DNA of 64,000 nt from DATLED01 sp035525495 (GTDB lineage: Bacteria > Actinomycetota > Acidimicrobiia > Acidimicrobiales > CADCTF01), in contig DATLED010000029.1 in the NCBI GenBank assembly GCA_035525495.1, forward strand, positions 18,127 to 82,126, written 5' to 3'. Under the pieces are notes generated by a model. The model worked only from the letters and a program-made list of their open reading frames with translations, was not told the DNA's origin and did not search any database. Shown in pieces: positions 1-7,245 of the stretch (positions are counted from its first letter, which is position 1; each line of letters opens with the position of its first letter). The translations under genes were made by a program, and so were the position numbers.

Positions 1-930
1 GAGCTGGCTGTCGCGCGTCGCCCTCGATCCGCCGAGCGCCTCGATGCCACGCGCTTCCCGCTTCACGTAGGCCGCGAAGTGCGGAGCCTTCCCGAGGCCG
101 TTGTTGTCGGCTGCGGGCTTCGGCGGGAGCTCGACCGGCGTGGCCAGCGCCGCCTTGAGCTCGGCGGGCTTCAGCCACCCCTGCTGGCCCATGTTGCGCA
201 GAACCTGGTCGCGGCGACGCCTGGTGGCCGGCACGTCCTCGGCGTCGCGGGGGTCGAGCGCCTCGGGAGCCCGGATCTTCCCGGCGATCAACGCCGCCTG
301 GTCCACGGTCAGCTTGTCGGCAGAGGTGTTGTAGTACACCTCGGCGGCCGCGTTGATGCCGTATGCGCCCTGACCGAAGTAGATCTGGTTGAGGTAGCGC
401 TCGAGCAGTTCGTCCTTCGTGTACTTCTTCTCGAGCTTTGCCGCGTACAGGACCTCTTTGAGCTTCCGGAAGACCGTTCGCTCCCTCGCCGTGTAGTTGA
501 TCTTCGCGAGCTGCTGGGTGATCGTGCTGCCGCCCTGCGTCCGCCCCTGTGCGGACCGCAGGAACGCACGGAAGATGGCCGAGGAGTCCACGCCGGCGTG
601 GTGGTAGAAGTCCTGGTCCTCAGCCCCCATGACCGCTTGCTTGACCTGGTCAGGGAGCGCGTCGACGGTGATCGGCTCCCGCCGCTCGGACTTGTCGAGT
701 TCGGCCACGGTGCTGCCGTCGATGGCCACGAGCTTCGTGGTCTGCGGAAGCTGCTTGAAGTCGGCGATGTTCGGCGCGAGGGGCGTGGCCACGAACACGA
801 TTGCCTTGCTCAGACCGAGCGCCACCCCCTTCCGCAGCGGCGGCACCGCCACGACGACCAGGAGCACGAGCGCGATGCCGCCGAGGATCTTGAGCAGCAG
901 GGCGCGATCAGGGAAGCGGATGCGGGACAT
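1..930 (-). CDS. Class A penicillin-binding protein, glycosyltransferase (GT51) part; 3' end outside window
   Basis: Peptidoglycan glycosyltransferase that polymerises lipid II at the outer face of the membrane. Reading leftwards from ATG at 930, a short cytoplasmic tail and one membrane helix (about residues 11-30) precede a GT51 domain. Visible motifs are EDQDFYHHAG (catalytic Glu about residue 104), GGSTITQQ (about 133-140), RKLKE (about 155-159) and ERYLNQIYFGQGAYG (about 177-191). The frame is open to the window edge at residue 310, so a transpeptidase domain cannot be confirmed; it is expected for a class A PBP and absent in a monofunctional enzyme. The start overlaps the end of the ECF S-component gene by 23 bp, so the gene looks translationally coupled to the transporter operon. 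Confidence 0.9.
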   Translation of the reverse strand, partial: MSRIRFPDRALLLKILGGIALVLLVVVAVPPLRKGVALGLSKAIVFVATPLAPNIADFKQLPQTTKLVAIDGSTVAELDKSERREPITVDALPDQVKQAVMGAEDQDFYHHAGVDSSAIFRAFLRSAQGRTQGGSTITQQLAKINYTARERTVFRKLKEVLYAAKLEKKYTKDELLERYLNQIYFGQGAYGINAAAEVYYNTSADKLTVDQAALIAGKIRAPEALDPRDAEDVPATRRRRDQVLRNMGQQGWLKPAELKAALATPVELPPKPAADNNGLGKAPHFAAYVKREARGIEALGGSRATRDSQL

Positions 931-1747
931 GTACTTCGGTTCTTGCACTGGCGACCGAACCTGAAACGTCGTTCAGCAGAACGACGGGGCGCAACCGGAC
1001 GGCGAAGCGCCGAAGGGACGGGAGCAGGGCCCGCCCGGTGATCGCGATGAGCACGCCGTTGGCCAGGGCGCCGGCGGCGTCCCACCCGAACGAGGTCACC
1101 GCATAGAAGGCCCGGTAGCGGTGCAGGGTCTCGGCCAACCCGATGCCCGGTGCCCACGAGAGCGGTCCCTCGCCGGTGGAGAACGGCCAGAACCAGAGGT
1201 TCATGATCGCGCCAAAGACGAAGCCCCACAGCCACCCGTAGGCGGCGAGGATCGCGACCTCGACGCCGGGCCGACCGAGGCGGACGGTCGCACGGCCGAC
1301 CACGCCCGCTCCCGCGCCCATCCACGCCAGGGCGAGCATCTGAAACGGAAGCCACGGGCCGATCCCGCCCGTGACGACGGCAGACGTGGACATGGCGACG
1401 AGGCCGAGGAGGAGCCCGAAGCGCGGACCGAAGGCAGCGCCCGCGAGGACGACGAGGAAGAAGATGCCGCTGCCCCCGCCCGGGAGGTCGAGCAGTCGGA
1501 GCAGACCGGCGCTGGCGCCGAGGACGCCGAGCAGTGCGATGGTGGCGCCGTTCATCGTCCCCCGCCGGACCTCGAGGGCGACGGCCGCGACAGCGAGCGC
1601 CCCGACGAGGGCGGCGACGAGCGGGGCGTCGCCGGCGTGCGCCTGCATCCCCACCGTCCCGCGCGGCAGCCAGAACGGATAGAGGAACGCCGCGGCGCCC
1701 ACAACCACGACGAGGGCGTAGACGACGCCCGCCCTCAGTCGCTCCAC
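908..1747 (-). CDS. ECF transporter substrate-binding (S) component, probable vitamin/cobalamin type
   Basis: About 279 residues, almost all hydrophobic, with roughly six membrane segments and short loops, as in S components of energy-coupling-factor vitamin importers. A GGIGPWLPFQMLALAWMGAG stretch resembles the conserved core of actinobacterial S components. The GTG at 1745-1747 is chosen because it overlaps the end of the ATPase gene by 13 bp. A longer upstream reading exists in this frame but runs antisense-like through the ATPase gene and is implausible. Substrate is not readable from sequence. The divergent cobalamin-riboswitch operon suggests B12 or a corrinoid (CbrT-like role), an inference from neighbourhood only. 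Confidence 0.82.
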   Translation of the reverse strand: MERLRAGVVYALVVVVGAAAFLYPFWLPRGTVGMQAHAGDAPLVAALVGALAVAAVALEVRRGTMNGATIALLGVLGASAGLLRLLDLPGGGSGIFFLVVLAGAAFGPRFGLLLGLVAMSTSAVVTGGIGPWLPFQMLALAWMGAGAGVVGRATVRLGRPGVEVAILAAYGWLWGFVFGAIMNLWFWPFSTGEGPLSWAPGIGLAETLHRYRAFYAVTSFGWDAAGALANGVLIAITGRALLPSLRRFAVRLRPVVLLNDVSGSVASARTEVHVPHPLP

Positions 1748-3285
1748 AGCTCGGCCTCGACCTCTTCCACGGTCAGGTACGGCGGGAGGACGCGCAGGAC
1801 CTGGGGCGCGAACAGGCTCCCCGCCAAGACCCCGCGGGCCGGTCCGGCTGCGATCACCTGGCCATCGCCGAGGACGACGGCCCGCGTCGCGCTCCGGGCT
1901 GCGAGCTCGATGTCGTGGGTGGCGAGCACGACGGCACCGCCGCCGGCAGCGTGCTCGGTGACGGCAGCTTCGAGCGCGGTGCGCGACGCCGCGTCCATGC
2001 CGCGCGTCGGCTCGTCGAGGAGCAGCACGTCGGCGCCCCCAACGGCGACGGCCGCGACGGCGATCCTCTGGCGCTGCCCTCCGGACAGGCTCCGCGGATG
2101 GCGGTCGGCGAGACCGTCGAGGTGCAGTCGCGCCAGCCATCGGTCGACCTCGCCGGAGTCGTGTCGTCCCAGCAGTCGCAGCGTCTGTTCGAGCTCGCGT
2201 CGGACCGTCGGCGCGAACAGCAGGCTGTTCGGATCCTGGGGCACATAGGCCGCAGGGGCGTGGCTCTCGACGACACCGCCGGACAACCCTTGTAGCGACG
2301 CGAGAGCGCGGAGCACGGTCGTCTTTCCCGCCCCGTTGCGCCCCAGCAGCGCGACCACCTCGCCCTGTCGGACCTCGAGGTCGACCCCGTCGACGACCAC
2401 CACACCACCGAGGTCGATGCGCATCGAGCGCCCAGCGACGAGCACGTCGCCTGGCGCCTCGACGGCTCGATCCCGCGGACGGTCGGGGATCGGGGGTCGC
2501 GGTCGCGCCCGCGCCTCCTTGACCGTCAACGGCGGCGGCAGCCACCCGAGGAGCCGGCCGAGACGCGTGACGCTCGGCGCGCCGTCATACGCCGCCAGCA
2601 CGTGGCCCGGCGCGCCCGGCGCGCCGACGAGCCGTCCGCCGGCGACGACGATCGCACGATCGGCGAGGGGCGCGGCCCGCTCGAGTCGGTGCTCGGCGAT
2701 GACCACCGTCGTGCCGAGGTCGGCGTTGAGGCGGGCGACGGCGGCGAGCACGTCCTCTGCGCCCTGCGGATCGAGCTGCGACGTGGGTTCGTCCAGCACG
2801 AGGGCGGAGGGCGCGGCCGCCAGCGCGCCCGCGATGGCGCAGCGCTGGCGCTCGCCGCCAGACAGCGACGCAGGGGAGCGCCGCCGCAGGTCGGCGATGT
2901 CGAGAGCGTCGAGCACCTCCTCGACGCGTCGCCGCATAGCGCCCTCCTCTGTCCCCAGGTTCTCGAGGACGAACGCGAGGTCGGCCTCGACCTGGTCGAC
3001 GACGAACTGGGCCTCGGGGTCCTGGTGCACGAAGCCGACGACGTCCGCCAGCGCGCGCGGCGGGTGCGATCGCGTGGAGCGTCCGAAGGCGACGACTTCA
3101 CCCGAGAAGCGGCCACCGGTGGCGTGGGGGACGAGCCCGTTGGCTGCTCGCAACAGCGTGCTTTTCCCAGAGCCCGACGATCCGGCGACGAGCAGGATCT
3201 CGCCGTCCCGCACCTCGAGGTCGACGTCCTCGAGGACCATCGGCCCGTCGGGATAGGCGAATCCGACGTCGCGATATTCGATCAC
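1735..3285 (-). CDS. ECF transporter ATPase, two fused ABC domains (EcfA1-EcfA2 type)
   Basis: A 516-residue protein containing two complete ABC ATPase domains that power the ECF importer. Domain 1 has Walker A GSSGSGKST, signature LSGGERQR and Walker B ALVLDEPTS. Domain 2 has GRNGAGKTT, LSGGQRQR and VLLLDEPTR. Both Q-loops (VHQDPEAQ, VPQDPNS) and switch histidines (AEHR, ATHD) are present, so both sites look active. The GTG start at 3283-3285 overlaps the ecfT stop as GTGA, and the 3' end overlaps the S-component start, giving the tightly coupled order T-A-S. Many ECF modules use separate A1 and A2 proteins; the fused form is common in actinobacteria. Confidence 0.9.
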   Translation of the reverse strand: MIEYRDVGFAYPDGPMVLEDVDLEVRDGEILLVAGSSGSGKSTLLRAANGLVPHATGGRFSGEVVAFGRSTRSHPPRALADVVGFVHQDPEAQFVVDQVEADLAFVLENLGTEEGAMRRRVEEVLDALDIADLRRRSPASLSGGERQRCAIAGALAAAPSALVLDEPTSQLDPQGAEDVLAAVARLNADLGTTVVIAEHRLERAAPLADRAIVVAGGRLVGAPGAPGHVLAAYDGAPSVTRLGRLLGWLPPPLTVKEARARPRPPIPDRPRDRAVEAPGDVLVAGRSMRIDLGGVVVVDGVDLEVRQGEVVALLGRNGAGKTTVLRALASLQGLSGGVVESHAPAAYVPQDPNSLLFAPTVRRELEQTLRLLGRHDSGEVDRWLARLHLDGLADRHPRSLSGGQRQRIAVAAVAVGGADVLLLDEPTRGMDAASRTALEAAVTEHAAGGGAVVLATHDIELAARSATRAVVLGDGQVIAAGPARGVLAGSLFAPQVLRVLPPYLTVEEVEAELWSD

Positions 3286-4331
3286 TTCGCCGGCCTGGCG
3301 ACCGCAACCGGCACCGCCAACGTCGCGAGAGCGACGACGGCGACGAGGTTGAGCGCCGGCACACCCAGGGACGACCCGGGCCACACCAGCGAGTCGTCGC
3401 CTCGAGACGAGAGGACGGTGAGCGCAAGTGGCGCAAACCACGCCACCGCCGCGATCGACCAGTCCGAAGGCCGCAGCCGACGACGGCGGTAGCGGATGCG
3501 ACCGGTCGAGCGCGAGGACGCGACGATCGCCGCGATCACGCCGGTCAGGCCCGCGGTCGCCAGCGCGGTGGCGACGACCGTGGCGCGAGCGACGAGCGCG
3601 ACGAAGCATGCGCCGAGTGCCAGCAACCCGACGAGGCTGAGCCATCCGGCGACGGCGTCCAGAGCTGTCGCCCGCCGGTGGCCGAAGCCGCGTGAGTCCA
3701 TCGACTCCGCAAGCCCCACGGCGCGGTCCATACCGGTCTCGAGGACGGGCACGACCTGTCGCAGGACCCGACCTCGGCGCACCACCCGTCCGCCCGTGCG
3801 GGCGCGGTCCGCCTCGCGGACGGCACCCACGGCCGCCAGCGTCGAGGGCACGAACGCGAGGGCGACGGTGATGGCCAACCCGACCTCGTAGAAGGCGCGC
3901 GGCGCGGCGTGCACGAGCTCGTGGTGCGACACCACCGCGTTGAACGCACCGAAGGCGGCGAGGATCCCGACGATCGCCCATCCCTCGGCGGCGGCACGAG
4001 CCACGACTGGGCCCTCGACGGTGCCGCCGACGGTGAACCCCCCGAGGACGGACGGCAGCGTGGCCTCCGGAAGACGGAAGAGGACATCGGTGCCGGCGTG
4101 GGTCGTGCCCACCGTGAGGAGGAGTCGGAGCAGTGCGAAGGCCACGCCCGCGAGGACGAGCACCCGGAACGACCCGCGCAGCGGACCGTCGGTCGCGTGG
4201 GCCTCCACGACGAGCGCGCTGACGGCCACCACGAGAGCGACGTAGAGCGGGTTCGGGGCCAGCTGCACGGAGGCGGCGGCTGCCAGCGCCCACAGCAACC
4301 ACACGACCGCCGGGACGGGAGAGGCGTTCAC
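3282..4331 (-). CDS. ECF transporter transmembrane component (EcfT/CbiQ family)
   Basis: A 349-residue polytopic membrane protein, first gene of the leftward ECF operon. Its C-terminal half carries the EcfT coupling-helix signature with an SRGFG motif (ESMDSRGFGHRRA), which contacts the ATPases, plus several hydrophobic helices before and after. It starts with GTG at 4329-4331. Nine bases upstream on the minus strand lies TACCGT, a likely -10 element, so the mRNA may have almost no leader. Its promoter region adjoins the cobalamin riboswitch, but the riboswitch is encoded on the opposite strand and would not be in this transcript. Confidence 0.85.
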   Translation of the reverse strand: MNASPVPAVVWLLWALAAAASVQLAPNPLYVALVVAVSALVVEAHATDGPLRGSFRVLVLAGVAFALLRLLLTVGTTHAGTDVLFRLPEATLPSVLGGFTVGGTVEGPVVARAAAEGWAIVGILAAFGAFNAVVSHHELVHAAPRAFYEVGLAITVALAFVPSTLAAVGAVREADRARTGGRVVRRGRVLRQVVPVLETGMDRAVGLAESMDSRGFGHRRATALDAVAGWLSLVGLLALGACFVALVARATVVATALATAGLTGVIAAIVASSRSTGRIRYRRRRLRPSDWSIAAVAWFAPLALTVLSSRGDDSLVWPGSSLGVPALNLVAVVALATLAVPVAVARPAK

Positions 4332-4339
4332 GTTTCGAC

Positions 4340-4346
4340 TACGGTA
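4340..4346. promoter_or_regulatory. Overlapping divergent -10 elements
   Basis: TACGGTA reads as TACGGT (4340-4345) rightwards, placing a start near 4352 at the beginning of the riboswitch, and as TACCGT (4346-4341) leftwards, nine bases before the ecfT GTG. Both fit the TANNNT form of actinobacterial -10 boxes. No convincing -35 is seen on either side. If both are used, the two promoters would compete. Confidence 0.4.
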
Positions 4347-4448
4347 CGGCCTGGCAGAGGACGGGGGAAGCCGGTGGAAGTCCGGCGCTGACCCGCAACT
4401 GTGATCGGACCCTCGGGTCCGGGAGCCAGGATGCCCGCCCTCCGCACG
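4346..4448 (+). promoter_or_regulatory. Cobalamin (B12) riboswitch
   Basis: The plus strand carries the conserved cobalamin aptamer core in the right order: GGGAAGCCGGTGGAAGTCCGG (4355-4385 region), then CGCTGACCCGCAACTGTGA, then the B12 box GCCAGGATGCC at 4425-4435. Boundaries are approximate. It lies upstream of the secreted alpha/alpha-barrel gene starting at 4517 and points towards it. Aptamers of this class normally shut off B12 uptake or synthesis genes when adenosyl- or other cobalamins bind, so the downstream pair is predicted to be expressed under B12 limitation. Confidence 0.9.
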
Positions 4449-4508
4449 CCGGCCAACGGCGTTCCTTCATCGTCATGCGGCCCTCGTGGAACGGGGCCGG
4501 CGGAGGGT
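4437..4508 (+). promoter_or_regulatory. Candidate ribosome-site sequestering helix of the riboswitch
   Basis: GCCCTCCGC (4437-4445), directly after the B12 box, can pair with GCGGAGGGT (4500-4508), eight Watson-Crick pairs plus one G-U. The right arm contains GGAGGG (4502-4507), the only good Shine-Dalgarno for the ATG at 4517. This suggests translational control by hiding the ribosome site. Pairing was found by eye, with no folding energy computed. Confidence 0.5.
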
Positions 4509-4516
4509 TAACTTCC

Positions 4517-6310
4517 ATGTCATCCACGTCTTTCCGACGTTCGTTCGTCGCCTCGGCGCTCGTCTTCGCGCTCGGCTCGGCCTCACTGCAGGGCGCTCTC
4601 ACGCCCGCCGCGGCGGCCGATGCGCGGTCGAAGTCGGTCTCCGACCGAGCCGTCGCGTTCATCGCGTCGCAGCAGCGCGACGACGGCGGGTTCGGATCAG
4701 GGGAGGCCGGCTTCCCCGGGTTCGAGACCCCCGACGCCGTGCTCGCCATCGCCGAGGCCGCGCAGACGACCCTGGCGTACGACGCAGCGGTCGCCCGCAC
4801 ACGCGTCCAGTCGGTCCAGCGCAACGGCCGCGACGGGCTCGAGTATCTCGACGACCTCGCCGACGGCGGCGTCGACGTCGGCAAAGCCGCCCAACTCGTC
4901 ATCGTCGCCATCGCTGTCGGCCTCAACCCGCGGTCCTTCGACCCCGACGGCGACGGCGCGACCGACCTCGTCGCGGTGGTCGACGCGGGACGGAAGGCGA
5001 ACGGCTCCTACGGCAACTTCTACAACTCCACCGCCCAGGTCGTCCTCGCCTTCGCCGCCATCGGCCGCGACATCCCTGCGAAGACGGTCGACTACCTCCG
5101 CAACGCACAGCAGGCGTCCGGGGGCTACGACTTCAGCGGGGACCCGTCGAGCGACGGCGTCGACGTCGACACCACCGCCCGGGTGATACAGGCGCTGGTG
5201 GCGGCCCGCGTGTCGCCGTCGGACCCCTCGGTCGCCAAGGCCCTCGGGTTCCTTGCCCGCCAGCAGAACACCGACGGCAGCTGGTCGGCCTTCGGCTCGC
5301 CCGACCCGAACTCGACGGCCCAGGCGATCCTCGCCATCGAAGCCGCGGGCTACGACGTCGTGACCAACTGCTGGCGCGCCGCCCAAGGGGTGACGGCGAC
5401 GACGGCGTCGCCCGACGACTTCCTCCGGAAGGCCCAGGCTCCGGACGGGCACATCGCCGGCAGCGGCGACGAGTTCGGCGTGAACACCTTCGCCACGTCG
5501 CAGAGCGTGGAGGCGTTGCTGAGGTCGTATCAGCCGATCGTCCGTGCGCCGCGTCAGGCTTGTGCGACGACGGGCTACCGCCTCGTCGCCGCCGACGGTG
5601 GCGTGTTCACCTTCGGCGACGCAGGATTCTTCGGCTCGACCGGAGACCTCGTCCTCAACAAGCCGATCGTGGCGACGGCGAAGACACCGACGGGCAAGGG
5701 GTACTGGCTCTTCGCCACCGACGGCGGCGTCTTCAGCTTCGGCGATGCGGCCTTCTTCGGATCGACGGGCGCCACGCCGCTGAAGAAGCCGATCGTGGCG
5801 GCGGCGGCCACGCCCACCGGCGGCGGCTACTGGCTGTTCGCGTCGGACGGTGGCGTCTTCACCTTCGGCGACGCCGCCTTCTTCGGGTCGACCGGCAACG
5901 TCGTGCTGAACAAGCCGATCGTGGGCGGCGAGGCGAGCGCATCGGGCCGGGGCTATTGGCTGTTCGCCTCGGACGGCGGCGTGTTCACGTTCGGCGACGC
6001 CGCCTTCCACGAGTCGGCCGGTGACCTCGTCCTCAACAGGCCGATCGTTGCCGGCGTCGCGTCCCGCACCGGCGGCGGCTACCTGCTGTTCGCGTCGGAC
6101 GGTGGCGTCTTCACCTTTGGCGACGCCGTCTTCGCCGGATCGACCGGAGACCTCACGCTCAACAAGCCGATCGTGTCGGGGATCCGCAGCGGCGGCGACG
6201 GCTACTACCTCGTCGCGTCCGACGGCGGCGTGTTTGCCTTCAACGCCCCGTTCCTCGGCTCCGAGGGCGCTCGCCCGCTGAACTCCCCGGTCGTCAGCGC
6301 CACGCGCTGA
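4517..6310 (+). CDS. Secreted alpha/alpha-barrel (prenyltransferase-repeat) protein with six C-terminal surface repeats; transcobalamin alpha-domain-like
   Basis: The ATG at 4517 is preferred over the in-frame ATG at 4475: GGAGGG stands 9 bases upstream and a signal peptide follows (basic start, hydrophobic core, AAAADA near residue 34). Residues about 38-345 hold repeated QQRDDGGF, SGGYDF, QQNTDGSWS and PDGHIAG type motifs of the squalene cyclase/prenyltransferase alpha6-alpha6 barrel, the fold of the N-terminal domain of intrinsic factor and transcobalamin. Residues about 352-597 are six repeats of about 46 residues around ASDGGVFTFGDAAFFGSTG. It is first behind a cobalamin riboswitch and is followed after 8 bp by a DUF4430 gene. 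Predicted role: extracellular cobalamin binding. Fold and context support this; direct ligand residues were not identified. Confidence 0.78.
   Translation: MSSTSFRRSFVASALVFALGSASLQGALTPAAAADARSKSVSDRAVAFIASQQRDDGGFGSGEAGFPGFETPDAVLAIAEAAQTTLAYDAAVARTRVQSVQRNGRDGLEYLDDLADGGVDVGKAAQLVIVAIAVGLNPRSFDPDGDGATDLVAVVDAGRKANGSYGNFYNSTAQVVLAFAAIGRDIPAKTVDYLRNAQQASGGYDFSGDPSSDGVDVDTTARVIQALVAARVSPSDPSVAKALGFLARQQNTDGSWSAFGSPDPNSTAQAILAIEAAGYDVVTNCWRAAQGVTATTASPDDFLRKAQAPDGHIAGSGDEFGVNTFATSQSVEALLRSYQPIVRAPRQACATTGYRLVAADGGVFTFGDAGFFGSTGDLVLNKPIVATAKTPTGKGYWLFATDGGVFSFGDAAFFGSTGATPLKKPIVAAAATPTGGGYWLFASDGGVFTFGDAAFFGSTGNVVLNKPIVGGEASASGRGYWLFASDGGVFTFGDAAFHESAGDLVLNRPIVAGVASRTGGGYLLFASDGGVFTFGDAVFAGSTGDLTLNKPIVSGIRSGGDGYYLVASDGGVFAFNAPFLGSEGARPLNSPVVSATR
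5572..6297 (+). repeat. Six in-frame repeats encoding the DGGVFTFGDA domain
   Basis: About 138-bp units encode G-Y-W-L-F-A-S-D-G-G-V-F-T-F-G-D-A, then a FFGSTG turn, then LNKPIV and a TPTG-like linker. The DGGVF cores fall near 5596, 5722, 5848, 5980, 6106 and 6223. Units 2-5 are most alike; the last diverges (VFAFNAPFLGSEG). I know such repeats from secreted actinobacterial proteins with varied N-terminal domains. Function is unknown; wall attachment or a small beta-propeller is a guess. Confidence 0.8.
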
Positions 6311-6318
6311 CGAGCCGC

Positions 6319-7236
6319 ATGAGGCCGCGCCTCGCGCTCGCGCTCGTCCTCTTCGCCGTGGTGGCGACGAGCGCGGCGCGAGCGGCCGAGGCGCAAGATT
6401 CGTCGACGTCGTCGATGCACCACGCGGCTGTCGTCATCGACACCGGTGACGGCCAGGTCCGCAAGATGTGCCTCGCCTTCCCCGAGGACGAGATCTCGGG
6501 CATCGAGGCACTCCGCCGTCTCGACACCCGTCCGAACCGCTTCGAGCCGTACGGCTCCAAGGGCCTCGCCGTCTGCATGCTCTGCGGCGTGGGCTGCTCT
6601 ACCGGCGCCTGCTTCTGCGACCCCGCCAGGTACTGGGCCTACCACCGGGCAGGACCAGGCGAGGCGACGTACCAACCCAGCCGAGCCGGCGCCAGCTCCA
6701 CGGTCGTGCGCGACGGGGACGTCGAGGCCTGGAAGTGGGGCAGCGGCGATCCGCCCGAAAAGACCACCGTCGGCCAGACCTGCAACGTCCCCGAGCCACC
6801 GGCGAGAACGAGCAGCGCAACGACCACGACGAGCGAGGCGACCTCGCCCGCCACCGAAGCCAGCCAGTCCCCGACGACCACCAACCCCGCCCCGTCACCA
6901 ACCTCTCCCCAGGCGTCGACCCCCGCCGTAGGTGGCCCCACCCCCAAGGGCGCGCCGGCCACGGTCCCGCCGGCAGAGGCGCGGCTCGCGGCCGCGGGTG
7001 AGGAAGCAGCGTCCCCGTCCTCAGCGACCGACGATGAGGCCGCCTTCAATTCCGCAGCGGAGGTGAAGCGGAACCTCGGAGCGCAGGGAGGTGGGGCGGC
7101 CGACCCGCGGCGAAAGGGGACGACCGTGCTCGACAAAGCCACAACCGCCGTCTTCGCCGCCACCCTCGGCGGGATCCTGTTCTGGCGGTCCAGACTGCGC
7201 AGGGCGAACGTGCGAAGGGGGAGACCCGTTCGCTAG
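6319..7236 (+). CDS. DUF4430 (transcobalamin beta-domain-like) protein with signal peptide and C-terminal membrane anchor
   Basis: A 305-residue exported protein. A signal peptide (residues 1-24) is followed by a DUF4430 domain (about 34-150) with VVIDTGDGQVRKMCLAF, ISGIEALRRL, a Cys-rich CMLCGVGC...CFC stretch and a final YWAYHRAGPGEATYQPS plus EAWKWGSGDPP, typical of the beta domain that closes over cobalamin in transcobalamin. A Thr/Ser/Pro-rich spacer (about 155-225) leads to a single helix and Arg-rich tail (about 270-305), suggesting outer-face anchoring. The gene begins 8 bp after the barrel gene, so both are probably under the same riboswitch. The cysteine cluster is unusual and could form disulfides or bind metal. 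Confidence 0.75.
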   Translation: MRPRLALALVLFAVVATSAARAAEAQDSSTSSMHHAAVVIDTGDGQVRKMCLAFPEDEISGIEALRRLDTRPNRFEPYGSKGLAVCMLCGVGCSTGACFCDPARYWAYHRAGPGEATYQPSRAGASSTVVRDGDVEAWKWGSGDPPEKTTVGQTCNVPEPPARTSSATTTTSEATSPATEASQSPTTTNPAPSPTSPQASTPAVGGPTPKGAPATVPPAEARLAAAGEEAASPSSATDDEAAFNSAAEVKRNLGAQGGGAADPRRKGTTVLDKATTAVFAATLGGILFWRSRLRRANVRRGRPVR

Positions 7237-7239
7237 CCT
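7234..7239 (+). promoter_or_regulatory. -10 element TAGCCT, leaderless start of the M23 peptidase gene
   Basis: TAGCCT overlaps the stop codon of the DUF4430 gene and ends six bases before ATG 7246. That spacing places transcription start at or beside the A of the ATG. Inferred from pattern and spacing only. Confidence 0.4.
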
Positions 7240-7245
7240 CCTACA

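Noticed and set aside
1735..4302. 855-codon minus-strand frame across ecfT and the ATPase
   Set aside because: Only the part from GTG 3285 encodes the ATPase; the rest is an out-of-frame reading of ecfT with Arg/Gly-rich nonsense composition.
5572..6297. Regular repeats as a CRISPR array
   Set aside because: The units are in-frame, about 138 bp and protein-coding with no spacers.
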